Origin: an uncultured Mediterranea sp.
Lineage (GTDB): Bacteria > Bacteroidota > Bacteroidia > Bacteroidales > Bacteroidaceae
Assembly (NCBI GenBank): GCA_946007445.1
Contig: CAMGAL010000088.1
Span: forward strand, 1-8,213
Direction of reading: 5' to 3'
DNA length: 8,213 bases
Part shown: in pieces, positions 1 through 6,232 of the stretch
Layout: each line of letters opens with the position of its first letter
Numbering within the stretch: the stretch's first letter is position 1
Position numbers and translations under genes: made by a program
The notes under the pieces: model-generated
What the model was told of the DNA's origin: nothing
Seen by the model: the letters and a program-made list of their open reading frames with translations, nothing else
Databases searched by the model: none

Positions 1-39
1 TACCGCATGGTGGCAGAGAAATTTATGCAGCACAGATAA
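1..39 (+). CDS. C-terminal tail of an unidentified upstream protein (partial)
   Basis: Reading from base 1 gives 12 sense codons, YRMVAEKFMQHR, then TAA at 37-39. The stop lies 3 bp before the ruvB ATG and is in the same frame, so ruvB cannot be extended upstream. The peptide has the charged, helical look of a protein C-terminus, and such tight spacing is typical of genes transcribed together. The other two forward frames in this stretch give either no nearby stop or less protein-like peptides. Twelve residues are too few to name a family. It could also be non-coding upstream sequence that happens to be open. Confidence 0.35.
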   Translation, partial: YRMVAEKFMQHR

Positions 40-42
40 GAT

Positions 43-1065
43 ATGGAAGATTTTGACATACGACGACAAGAACGTCCCACACCGCCCGAACGTGACTTTG
101 AGAATGCCCTCCGCCCCTTGGCCTTCGAGGACTTCGACGGGCAGGAGAAGGTGACCAAAAACCTGCGCATCTTCGTGCAGGCTGCCCGCCTGCGCGGAGA
201 GCCACTGGACCATACCCTGCTGCACGGCCCTCCCGGCCTGGGCAAGACCACCCTGGCCAGCATCATGGCGCACGAACTGGGGGTAGGACTGAAGGTGACC
301 AGCGGCCCCGTGCTGGACAAGCCCGGCGACCTGGCCGGACTGCTCACCTCGCTGGAGCCGCACGACGTGCTCTTCATCGACGAGATACACCGCCTCAGCC
401 CCGTGGTGGAGGAGTATCTCTACTCGGCGATGGAGGACTACCGCATCGACATCATGATAGACAAAGGCCCCTCGGCACGCAGCATACAGATTGACCTCAA
501 CCCCTTCACGCTGGTAGGTGCCACCACGCGCAGCGGACTGCTGACCGCCCCGCTACGCGCCCGCTTCGGCATCAACCTCCACCTGGAGTACTACGACGAA
601 GATACCCTGAGCGGCATCGTGCTGCGCTCGGCCCACCTGCTCGACGTGCCTTGCAGCCGGCCGGCCGCCTCCGAAATAGCCCGCCGCAGCCGCGGCACGC
701 CGCGTATCGCCAACGCCCTGCTGCGCCGCGTGCGCGACTTCGCCCAGGTGCAAGGGACAGGCAGCATCGACACCGAGATAGCCCACATAGCCCTGGAAGC
801 GCTCAACATCGACCGCTACGGACTGGACGAGACGGACAACAAGATTCTGCTGACCGTCATCGACAAGTTCAGGGGAGGCCCGGTAGGACTGACCACCATC
901 GCCACAGCGCTGGGCGAAGACCCCGGCACGGTGGAGGAGGTGTATGAGCCCTACCTCATCAAAGAGGGATTCATCAAGCGCACGCCCCGTGGACGCGAAG
1001 TGACCGAATTGGCCTACAAGCACCTGGGTCGCAGCCGCTACGCCGAGCAGGGAAGTTTGTTTTGA
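43..1065 (+). CDS. ruvB: Holliday junction branch migration DNA helicase RuvB
   Basis: RuvB is the AAA+ motor that, with RuvA, drives branch migration of Holliday junctions in the cytoplasm during recombinational repair, before RuvC resolution. The 340-residue product has the family's normal length. Visible motifs are Walker A GPPGLGKT (residues 62-69), Walker B LFIDEIH (110-116), the sensor-1 stretch LVGATTRSG (157-165), the arginine-finger segment LRARFG (171-176, R174 the likely finger) and the sensor-2 region [12 protein letters not shown] (218-229). The C-terminal winged-helix DNA-binding domain covers about 255-332, with the hallmark [10 protein letters not shown] and the ending [17 protein letters not shown]. 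The start is fixed by an in-frame TAA 6 bp upstream and by the familiar opening with [15 protein letters not shown]. No ruvA or ruvC lies in view. Identification is secure. Confidence 0.98.
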   Translation: MEDFDIRRQERPTPPERDFENALRPLAFEDFDGQEKVTKNLRIFVQAARLRGEPLDHTLLHGPPGLGKTTLASIMAHELGVGLKVTSGPVLDKPGDLAGLLTSLEPHDVLFIDEIHRLSPVVEEYLYSAMEDYRIDIMIDKGPSARSIQIDLNPFTLVGATTRSGLLTAPLRARFGINLHLEYYDEDTLSGIVLRSAHLLDVPCSRPAASEIARRSRGTPRIANALLRRVRDFAQVQGTGSIDTEIAHIALEALNIDRYGLDETDNKILLTVIDKFRGGPVGLTTIATALGEDPGTVEEVYEPYLIKEGFIKRTPRGREVTELAYKHLGRSRYAEQGSLF

Positions 1066-1070
1066 GTGAC

Positions 1071-1096
1071 GAGCTACAAGCTACGAGACCCTACAA
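1071..1096 (+). repeat. Short GAGCTACAA-type repetitive patch after ruvB
   Basis: Just after the ruvB stop, GAGCTACAAGCTACGAG (1071-1087) holds two copies of the core AGCTAC-like unit (GAGCTACAA and GCTACGAGA) about 9 bp apart, followed by a looser CCCTACAAC. No protein-like reading is apparent. I have the impression that strings of GAGCTAC/AAGCTAC units recur between genes in Bacteroides, but this is memory only. It may be a degenerate copy of a dispersed intergenic repeat, or chance. Confidence 0.3.
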
Positions 1097-1120
1097 CGGC
1101 GTCATCATCGGATAGCCGAG

Positions 1121-1163
1121 CCCATAATTATTCATTTTTAATTATTAATTTTAAATTCTCAAC
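1121..1163 (+). promoter_or_regulatory. AT-rich leader in front of the flippase gene
   Basis: This stretch is almost entirely A and T from about 1125 to 1157, in sharp contrast to the GC-rich genes on both sides. It ends 6 bp before the GTG start and has no Shine-Dalgarno sequence. Bacteroidota often initiate translation from AT-rich, unstructured leaders without Shine-Dalgarno pairing, so this probably carries the translation-initiation region and perhaps a promoter. I see no convincing match to the Bacteroidota promoter consensus (TTTG near -33, TAnnTTTG near -7). It shares the exact 12-mer TAATTTTAAATT (1146-1157) with the leader of the DUF389 gene downstream. Confidence 0.4.
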
Positions 1164-2603
1164 GTGAGCGTACTGAAATCATTGGCCAAAGAGACGGCCA
1201 TCTATGGCATGAGCAGCATTGTGGGCCGCTTCCTCAACTACTTGCTGGTGCCCATCTATACCGCCGCCCTGCCTGCCGGCGAGGGAGGCTACGGCATCGT
1301 GACCAACGTCTATGCCTGGGTAGCCCTGCTGCTGGTCTTGCTGACCTGTGGCATGGAGACCGGCTTCTTCCGCTTTGCCAACAAGGAGGGGGAAGAGCCT
1401 GCCCGTGTCTATACCACCACCCTGACCGCTATCAGCATCGGCGCCGGTGGCTTCCTGCTGCTGGGACTGCTCTTCCTGCAACCGCTGGCCGGTTGGCTGG
1501 GCTACGGCAGTCACCCCTGGTACCTGGGCATGATGATGGCCGTAGTGGCCATGGACGCCATACAGAGCATCCCTTTCGCCTACCTACGCTATCAGCGCCG
1601 GCCTCTGCGTTTTGCCGCACTGAAGCTGCTCTTCATCGTCTTGAACATCGCCCTCAACCTGACCTACTACGTAGCCCTAGGAGGCAGTGATGTGGGCTAT
1701 GCCTTCGGGTTCAACCTCGTCTGCACCGGCACGGTGATGCTCTTCCTGCTGCCCGAGCTGCGTGAGGCACGCCGAGGCAAGGTGGACAGCGCCCTGCTGC
1801 GCCGTATGCTGGGCTACAGCCTGCCGCTGCTCATCCTCGGAGTGGCAGGCATCCTCAATCAGGTGGCCGACAAGATTATCTTCCCCTTTGTCTATCCCGA
1901 CCCCGCACAAGCCTCCGTACAGCTGGGCATCTACGGCGCAGCGGTGAAGATAGCCATGGTCATGGCCATGCTGACCCAAGCCTTCCGCTTCGCCTACGAG
2001 CCCTTTGTCTTCGGCAAGAGCCGGGATAAGGACAACCGACTGATGTATGCCCAAGCCATGAAGTTCTTCCTCATCTTCACCCTGCTGGCCTACCTCGGAG
2101 TAATGTTCTACCTCGACATACTGAAGTACCTCATTGCCCCCGACTACTGGGAAGGTCTGCGTGTGGTGCCGGTCGTCATGGCTGCCGAAATCATGATGGG
2201 CATCTACTTCAACCTCTCCTTCTGGTACAAGCTGACCGACCAGACCCGTTGGGGAGCCTACTTCTCGTTGGCAGGCTGCACCGTGCTGGTGACGCTGAAC
2301 CTCCTCCTCATCCCCCACTACAGCTACATGGCCTGTGCCTGGGCGGGCGTAGCGGGCTATGGCACCGCCATGCTCCTCTCCTACTTCATCGGCCAGCGCC
2401 GCTACCCCATTGCCTACGACCTGCGCAGCATGGGGCTCTACGTCTTGCTGGCTGCCGGACTTTATGCCGCCTCGCAGCTCCCCATTGAGCAGTTCTGGCT
2501 ACGAATGGGCTACCGCACCCTGCTGTTGCTGCTTTTCGTGGCCTACATCGTATGGCGTGACCTACCCATCCATTTGAGATTTACAAAGAGAATCAAATCG
2601 TAA
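1164..2603 (+). CDS. MOP-superfamily (Wzx-like) polysaccharide/oligosaccharide flippase
   Basis: This 479-residue inner-membrane protein probably flips a lipid-linked oligosaccharide or related amphiphile across the cytoplasmic membrane. About 14 hydrophobic segments can be traced (near residues 11-31, 43-62, 87-107, 118-138, 150-170, 176-196, 217-237, 255-275, 300-318, 332-350, 362-384, 388-410, 420-438, 450-463), the usual topology of the MOP fold. The N-terminal TAIYGMSSIVGRFLNYLLVP and the later QAFRFAYEPFVF are typical of the polysaccharide-biosynthesis branch. The start is GTG: an in-frame TAA at 1152-1154 rules out earlier starts, and the next ATG (residue 16) would cut into the conserved first helix. 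The C-terminus is basic (RFTKRIKS) and presumably cytoplasmic. No glycosyltransferase or polymerase lies nearby, so the substrate cannot be guessed. The family call is firm; the role is inferred. Confidence 0.88.
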   Translation: MSVLKSLAKETAIYGMSSIVGRFLNYLLVPIYTAALPAGEGGYGIVTNVYAWVALLLVLLTCGMETGFFRFANKEGEEPARVYTTTLTAISIGAGGFLLLGLLFLQPLAGWLGYGSHPWYLGMMMAVVAMDAIQSIPFAYLRYQRRPLRFAALKLLFIVLNIALNLTYYVALGGSDVGYAFGFNLVCTGTVMLFLLPELREARRGKVDSALLRRMLGYSLPLLILGVAGILNQVADKIIFPFVYPDPAQASVQLGIYGAAVKIAMVMAMLTQAFRFAYEPFVFGKSRDKDNRLMYAQAMKFFLIFTLLAYLGVMFYLDILKYLIAPDYWEGLRVVPVVMAAEIMMGIYFNLSFWYKLTDQTRWGAYFSLAGCTVLVTLNLLLIPHYSYMACAWAGVAGYGTAMLLSYFIGQRRYPIAYDLRSMGLYVLLAAGLYAASQLPIEQFWLRMGYRTLLLLLFVAYIVWRDLPIHLRFTKRIKS

Positions 2604-2631
2604 AGAATGAGATTGCAGCCAATCAAATCGT
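2591..2631 (+). repeat. 11-bp direct repeat, 30 bp apart, across the flippase stop
   Basis: The 11-mer AATCAAATCGT occurs exactly at 2591-2601 and 2621-2631. The first copy encodes the flippase's last residues and its T starts the TAA stop; the second lies in the gap. Purine-rich sequence follows both copies (AAAGAA, TGAAAGAAAG). This looks like a decayed 30-bp tandem duplication or a small paired binding site. Confidence 0.5.
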
Positions 2632-2641
2632 TGAAAGAAAG

Positions 2642-2679
2642 AACTTTAAATTTATAATTTATAATTTTAAATTAAAAGG
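2642..2679 (+). promoter_or_regulatory. AT-rich leader in front of the DUF389 gene
   Basis: From 2645 to 2677 the sequence is nearly all A and T, with a TTTATAATTTATAATTTT stretch containing the 8-mer ATAATTTA-type unit twice. It also holds the 12-mer TAATTTTAAATT (2662-2673) that is found in the flippase leader. AAAAGG (2674-2679) abuts the ATG with no spacer, so it is not a standard Shine-Dalgarno site. The likely role is an unstructured translation-initiation region, possibly with a promoter; no clear TAnnTTTG box with a correctly spaced TTTG is visible. Confidence 0.4.
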
Positions 2680-4026
2680 ATGAACTCAACCATCAAAACA
2701 TTCATCGTTGAATACCTGGACCTTCGTAAGGACAAGGACAACGAACACACCACCGTGGACTCCATACGTCGCGGCGTAGAGTTCAAGGGGGCCAACCTCT
2801 GGATTCTGATATTAGCCATTTTCATGGCCTCTCTCGGCCTGAATGTCAACTCCACAGCCGTCATCATAGGCGCCATGCTTATCTCGCCTCTCATGGGCCC
2901 TATCATGGGCGTAGGGCTCTCGGTGGGCATCAGCGACTTTGAACTGATGAAGCGCTCGCTGAAGAGCTACCTCATCACCACCCTCTTCAGCGTCACCACC
3001 GCCACCATCTTCTTCCTCATCAGCCCGGTGGCTGAGGGACAGTCGGAGTTGCTGGCACGCACCTCGCCCACCATCTACGACGTCTTCATCGCCCTGCTGG
3101 GTGGTCTGGCCGGCGTGATAGCCCTCTCCACGGGTGGCGAGAAGAGCAACGTCATACCCGGCGTAGCCATTGCCACCGCCCTGATGCCACCGCTCTGCAC
3201 GGCCGGATATGGTCTGGCTACAGCCAACGCCACCTACTTCTTCGGTGCCTTCTACCTCTACTTCATCAACTCGGTCTTCATCAGCCTAGCCACCTTTCTG
3301 GGCGTACGGCTGATGCACTTCCAGCGCAAGACACTGGTGGAGAAGAACCGCGAACGCCAACTGCGCCGCTATGTGGCCCTGATAGCCCTGCTCACCATGT
3401 GTCCGGCCATCTACCTCACCATAGGTATCATCCGCGAGACCATCTTCGACGGGGCTGCCAACCGCTTCATCAACACCGAACTGGCCTTCGAAAACACCCA
3501 GGTACTGGACCGCAAGATACTCCACACGGGCGACGGAAACGAAATCCGTGTCGTACTCATCGGTCAGGAAGTGCCCGAAGCCTCGCTGGGCATTGCCCGA
3601 GGCAAACTGAAGGAGTACGGACTGGCCCAGGCCAAACTGACCGTCATCCAAGGCATGAACAACGAGCAGATGGACATCTCCTCCATCCGCGCCATGGTGA
3701 TGGAGGACTTCTATGCCAACAGCGAAGCCCGACTGGCTGAGCAGAAAGAGAAGATTGCCCAGCTGGAGGAGGGCCTGCAACGCTATCAGAACTACGACCG
3801 CCTGGGGCGCGACATCCTGCCCGAACTGAAGGTGCTCTACCCGAATGTGGAATCGCTCTCCACCGCGCACGCCATCACCCTGGCTGCCGACTCTGCACAG
3901 GCCGATACCGTCACACTGGCCTTGCTGGTCTTCAAGAAACCCCTGAAGGCCAACGAGCAGCCCAAACTGTCGGAGTGGCTCAAAGCCCGCACCGGTAGCC
4001 AGAAGCTGAAACTCATCGTGGAATGA
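2680..4026 (+). CDS. DUF389 domain-containing inner-membrane protein
   Basis: This 448-residue protein belongs to the DUF389 family, whose biochemical role I do not know. The diagnostic stretch is SLGLNVNSTAVIIGAMLISP (51-70) followed by LMGPIMGVG, which matches the family's conserved motif. About seven membrane segments are visible (near 39-54, 58-80, 95-116, 130-150, 158-180, 184-207, 231-251). A basic cytoplasmic loop, HFQRKTLVEKNRERQLRR (213-230), precedes the last of them. Residues about 255-448 form a soluble domain with a charged, probably coiled-coil helix (345-372). This C-terminal extension is found in longer Bacteroidota members of the family, from memory. The start is fixed by an in-frame TAA at 2668-2670 and the first ATG after it. 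Neighbouring genes give no functional link. The family call is confident; the function is unknown. Confidence 0.9.
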   Translation: MNSTIKTFIVEYLDLRKDKDNEHTTVDSIRRGVEFKGANLWILILAIFMASLGLNVNSTAVIIGAMLISPLMGPIMGVGLSVGISDFELMKRSLKSYLITTLFSVTTATIFFLISPVAEGQSELLARTSPTIYDVFIALLGGLAGVIALSTGGEKSNVIPGVAIATALMPPLCTAGYGLATANATYFFGAFYLYFINSVFISLATFLGVRLMHFQRKTLVEKNRERQLRRYVALIALLTMCPAIYLTIGIIRETIFDGAANRFINTELAFENTQVLDRKILHTGDGNEIRVVLIGQEVPEASLGIARGKLKEYGLAQAKLTVIQGMNNEQMDISSIRAMVMEDFYANSEARLAEQKEKIAQLEEGLQRYQNYDRLGRDILPELKVLYPNVESLSTAHAITLAADSAQADTVTLALLVFKKPLKANEQPKLSEWLKARTGSQKLKLIVE

Positions 4027-4030
4027 ATAT

Positions 4031-4056
4031 GAACACAGAGGCACGAAGACACAGAG
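4031..4056 (+). repeat. CACAGAG-type repetitive patch before the peptidase gene
   Basis: The segment reads GAACACAGAGGCACGAAG followed by ACACAGAG. It contains ACACAGAG twice (4033-4040 and 4049-4056), separated by a related GCACGAAG-like unit, so it has a loose period of about 8. Sequences of the form CACAGAGGCACGGAGACACAGAG occur as dispersed intergenic elements in many bacteria, from memory. Here it begins 4 bp after the DUF389 stop. It may be a degenerate copy of such an element. Confidence 0.4.
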
Positions 4057-4067
4057 TTATAACTTGG

Positions 4068-4089
4068 CACTAAAAACCGTCACTAAAAA
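4068..4089 (+). repeat. Paired CACTAAAAA motif just before the peptidase start
   Basis: CACTAAAAA occurs exactly at 4068-4076 and 4081-4089, 13 bp apart, ending 3 bp before the ATG. The A-rich runs place this in the leader that ribosomes would contact, so it may act as the initiation enhancer. A 13-bp period is longer than one helical turn, so a paired protein-binding site is possible but unsupported. Confidence 0.4.
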
Positions 4090-4092
4090 TAA

Positions 4093-6225
4093 ATGATTCG
4101 AATCTTAAGATACTCCCTGCTCCTGCTACTCCTCCTCCAGGCAGGAAACCTGACAGCCGATGAAGGCATGTGGATGCCTGGCCAGTTGAAGCAATTGCGT
4201 AAAGAGCTGAAACAGGCCGGCCTACAGATGTCGGCCGAAAAGCTCTATCGTCCCGGCCGAGGAGGTCTGACCGACGCCATCGTCAGCTTCGGAGGATTCT
4301 GCTCCGGCGTAGTGGTCAGCGAGGAGGGACTGGTGCTCACCAACCATCACTGCGGCTTCAGCTGTGTGCAGCAACACTCCTCGCTGGAGCACAACTACCT
4401 GCGCGACGGATTCGTGGCCGCCACACGCGCCGACGAACTGCCCAATCCCGAGCTATACGTCCGCTTCCTGCTCCGCCAGGAAGAAGTCACCCGACGCGTG
4501 CTCTCCGCCCTCACGCCCGACATGAGCGAGGAGCAGCGCACCTGTGCGGTTGACTCTGTGAGTAGCCTCATCAGCGACGAAGCCACCCGAAAAGACACCA
4601 CCCTGATAGCCATTGTGGACAGCTACTACGGCGGCAGCGAGTACTGGCTTTCGCTCTACCGCGACTACGAAGATGTGCGTTTGGTTTATGCCCCACCCAC
4701 TTCGGTGGGCAAATTCGGCTGGGACACTGACAATTGGGAATGGCCCCGCCATACAGGCGATTTCTGCCTCTTTCGTATCTATGCCGGTACGGACAACCGC
4801 CCCGCCCCCTATTCGCCTCAGAACGTCCCATACAGGCCTTCACGAGTGGCTACCATCTCGCTCGACGGGTACAGCGAAGGCGACTACTGCATGACCTTGG
4901 GCTACCCCGGTGCCACCGAGCGCTACCTCTCCTCCTTCGGCATACAGGAGCAGATGGAGGGCCCCAAGCAGGCCATGACCGACATACGCGGCATCAAGCA
5001 GCACATCTGGAAACAGGAGATGGAGCGCGACGAGGCTGTACGCATCCACTACGCCTCGAAGTACGACGAGAGTTCCAACTACTGGAAGCACAGCATCGGC
5101 ACCCTCCGCTCCATCCGTCGCCTCCATGTGCTGGAACGCAAACAGGCTGCCGAAGAGGAGTTGCGCCAATGGATGCGCCGAAGCCCTGAAGCCGACCCCT
5201 CGTTGGCTCCCCTACTGACCGAGCTGAAGTTGGCCTACGGACAACGCAGTGAGTCCAACCGCGCCCTCGCCTACTTCACCGAAGCCTTCTTCAACGGCCC
5301 CGAGCTGGTGGGGCTCACCCTGCAGACACTCAACACCGAATTCCGCGATGAACCTGACCGCGTGGAGCGCAACCTGAAGCACCTTCTGGAGGAGTATGAG
5401 AACTATCATCCGGACATCGACCGCCAGGTACTGGCCACCCTGCTGCAGACCTACCGCTCGAAGGTAGATTCCCTCTGGCTGCCCGAGTGCTACACCACCA
5501 TCGACACCCGCTATGGAGGCAACTACCAGGCCTACGCCGACTCCCTCTTTGCCCATACACAAATGAGCAGTCCACGCGCCTTGAAGCGTATCCTGGAGAA
5601 CGACACCACCTATCAGGTGGCCGATGACCCGGCTGTAGACCTCTGCATGGACCTGTTGTTCAAGTACATGACCACCGTCTCCTCGCAGCGCACGATCACC
5701 CAGCGCATCGACAGCCTGGAGCGCCGCCTCACGGCCGCCATGAGGCAGATGAACCACAGTCGCCAGACCTACCCCAACGCCAACTCCACCATGCGCCTCA
5801 GCTATGGCTGCGTGGCCGGCTACCGACCCACCGACGGCGTAGAGTATGCCCACTACACCACCACTCGCGGCATTGTCGAGAAGGTGCGTGCCCACCGGGG
5901 CGACTCCGACTTTGAGGTGCAACCCGACCTCTTGCAGCGGCTCGCCCAAGGTCCGTATGGCCGCTATGCCAACCCCTCAGGCGAAATGCCTGTCTGCTTC
6001 ATTACCAACAACGACATCACGGGCGGCAACAGCGGCAGCGCCATGTTCAACGCCCGCGGCCAACTCGTGGGACTGGCCTTCGACGGCAACTGGGAGGCCA
6101 TGAGTAGCGACTACCTCTACGAGCCCCGACTGCAGCGAACGATAGGCGTAGATATCCGATACATCCTCTTCGTCATGGAGCAGGTAGGTCATGCGCGCCA
6201 CCTGACAGCAGAGATGCTGAAATAA
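4093..6225 (+). CDS. S46 family dipeptidyl peptidase, DPP7-like
   Basis: This exported serine exopeptidase should release dipeptides from the N-termini of oligopeptides in the periplasm, feeding peptide uptake. The 710 residues match the family's length. A signal peptide (MIRILRYS, then a run of Leu) probably ends after A22, before DEGMW, as in Porphyromonas DPP7. The chymotrypsin-like triad is visible: H86 in LTNHHCG, D223 in WPRHTGDF, and S647 in TGGNSGSA. The helical lid domain lies between, about 290-560. In the FDxN segment (663-666) the residue is Gly (FDGN), as in DPP7; DPP11, which cleaves after Asp/Glu, has Arg there. A preference for hydrophobic P1 residues is therefore inferred. 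The start is fixed by a TAA codon directly before the ATG. There are 10 cysteines, several at positions not cysteine in PgDPP7 as I recall it. The gene converges on mutS. Confidence 0.95.
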   Translation: MIRILRYSLLLLLLLQAGNLTADEGMWMPGQLKQLRKELKQAGLQMSAEKLYRPGRGGLTDAIVSFGGFCSGVVVSEEGLVLTNHHCGFSCVQQHSSLEHNYLRDGFVAATRADELPNPELYVRFLLRQEEVTRRVLSALTPDMSEEQRTCAVDSVSSLISDEATRKDTTLIAIVDSYYGGSEYWLSLYRDYEDVRLVYAPPTSVGKFGWDTDNWEWPRHTGDFCLFRIYAGTDNRPAPYSPQNVPYRPSRVATISLDGYSEGDYCMTLGYPGATERYLSSFGIQEQMEGPKQAMTDIRGIKQHIWKQEMERDEAVRIHYASKYDESSNYWKHSIGTLRSIRRLHVLERKQAAEEELRQWMRRSPEADPSLAPLLTELKLAYGQRSESNRALAYFTEAFFNGPELVGLTLQTLNTEFRDEPDRVERNLKHLLEEYENYHPDIDRQVLATLLQTYRSKVDSLWLPECYTTIDTRYGGNYQAYADSLFAHTQMSSPRALKRILENDTTYQVADDPAVDLCMDLLFKYMTTVSSQRTITQRIDSLERRLTAAMRQMNHSRQTYPNANSTMRLSYGCVAGYRPTDGVEYAHYTTTRGIVEKVRAHRGDSDFEVQPDLLQRLAQGPYGRYANPSGEMPVCFITNNDITGGNSGSAMFNARGQLVGLAFDGNWEAMSSDYLYEPRLQRTIGVDIRYILFVMEQVGHARHLTAEMLK

Positions 6226-6232
6226 ATGACTC

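Noticed and set aside
553..1023. Antisense open frame within ruvB
   Set aside because: It is a composition shadow of ruvB with no recognisable protein features or leader of its own.
1108..1119. Small hairpin TCGG-ATAG-CCGA followed by AT-rich sequence as a ruvB terminator
   Set aside because: A 4-bp stem is too weak, and there is no clean T run directly after it.
1677..2318. Antisense open frame within the flippase gene
   Set aside because: The product is a His/Gln/Glu/Gly-rich string mirroring membrane-helix codons read backwards; no start context or domain.
3286..4044. Antisense open frame within the DUF389 gene
   Set aside because: It overlaps a well-supported gene and has no domain or conserved motif.
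4060..4067. TAACTTGG as a Bacteroidota -7 promoter box (TAnnTTTG)
   Set aside because: One mismatch in the box and no TTTG at the expected distance upstream; not enough to call a promoter.
4023..4073. A 16-codon open frame starting in an ATGA overlap with the DUF389 stop
   Set aside because: It runs through the CACAGAG-type repeat patch, and the peptide (MNMNTEARRHRVITWH) has no sign of selection.
5212..5949. Antisense open frame within the S46 peptidase gene
   Set aside because: It sits opposite the helical lid region of a clear peptidase and shows only low-complexity Gly/Val/His sequence.
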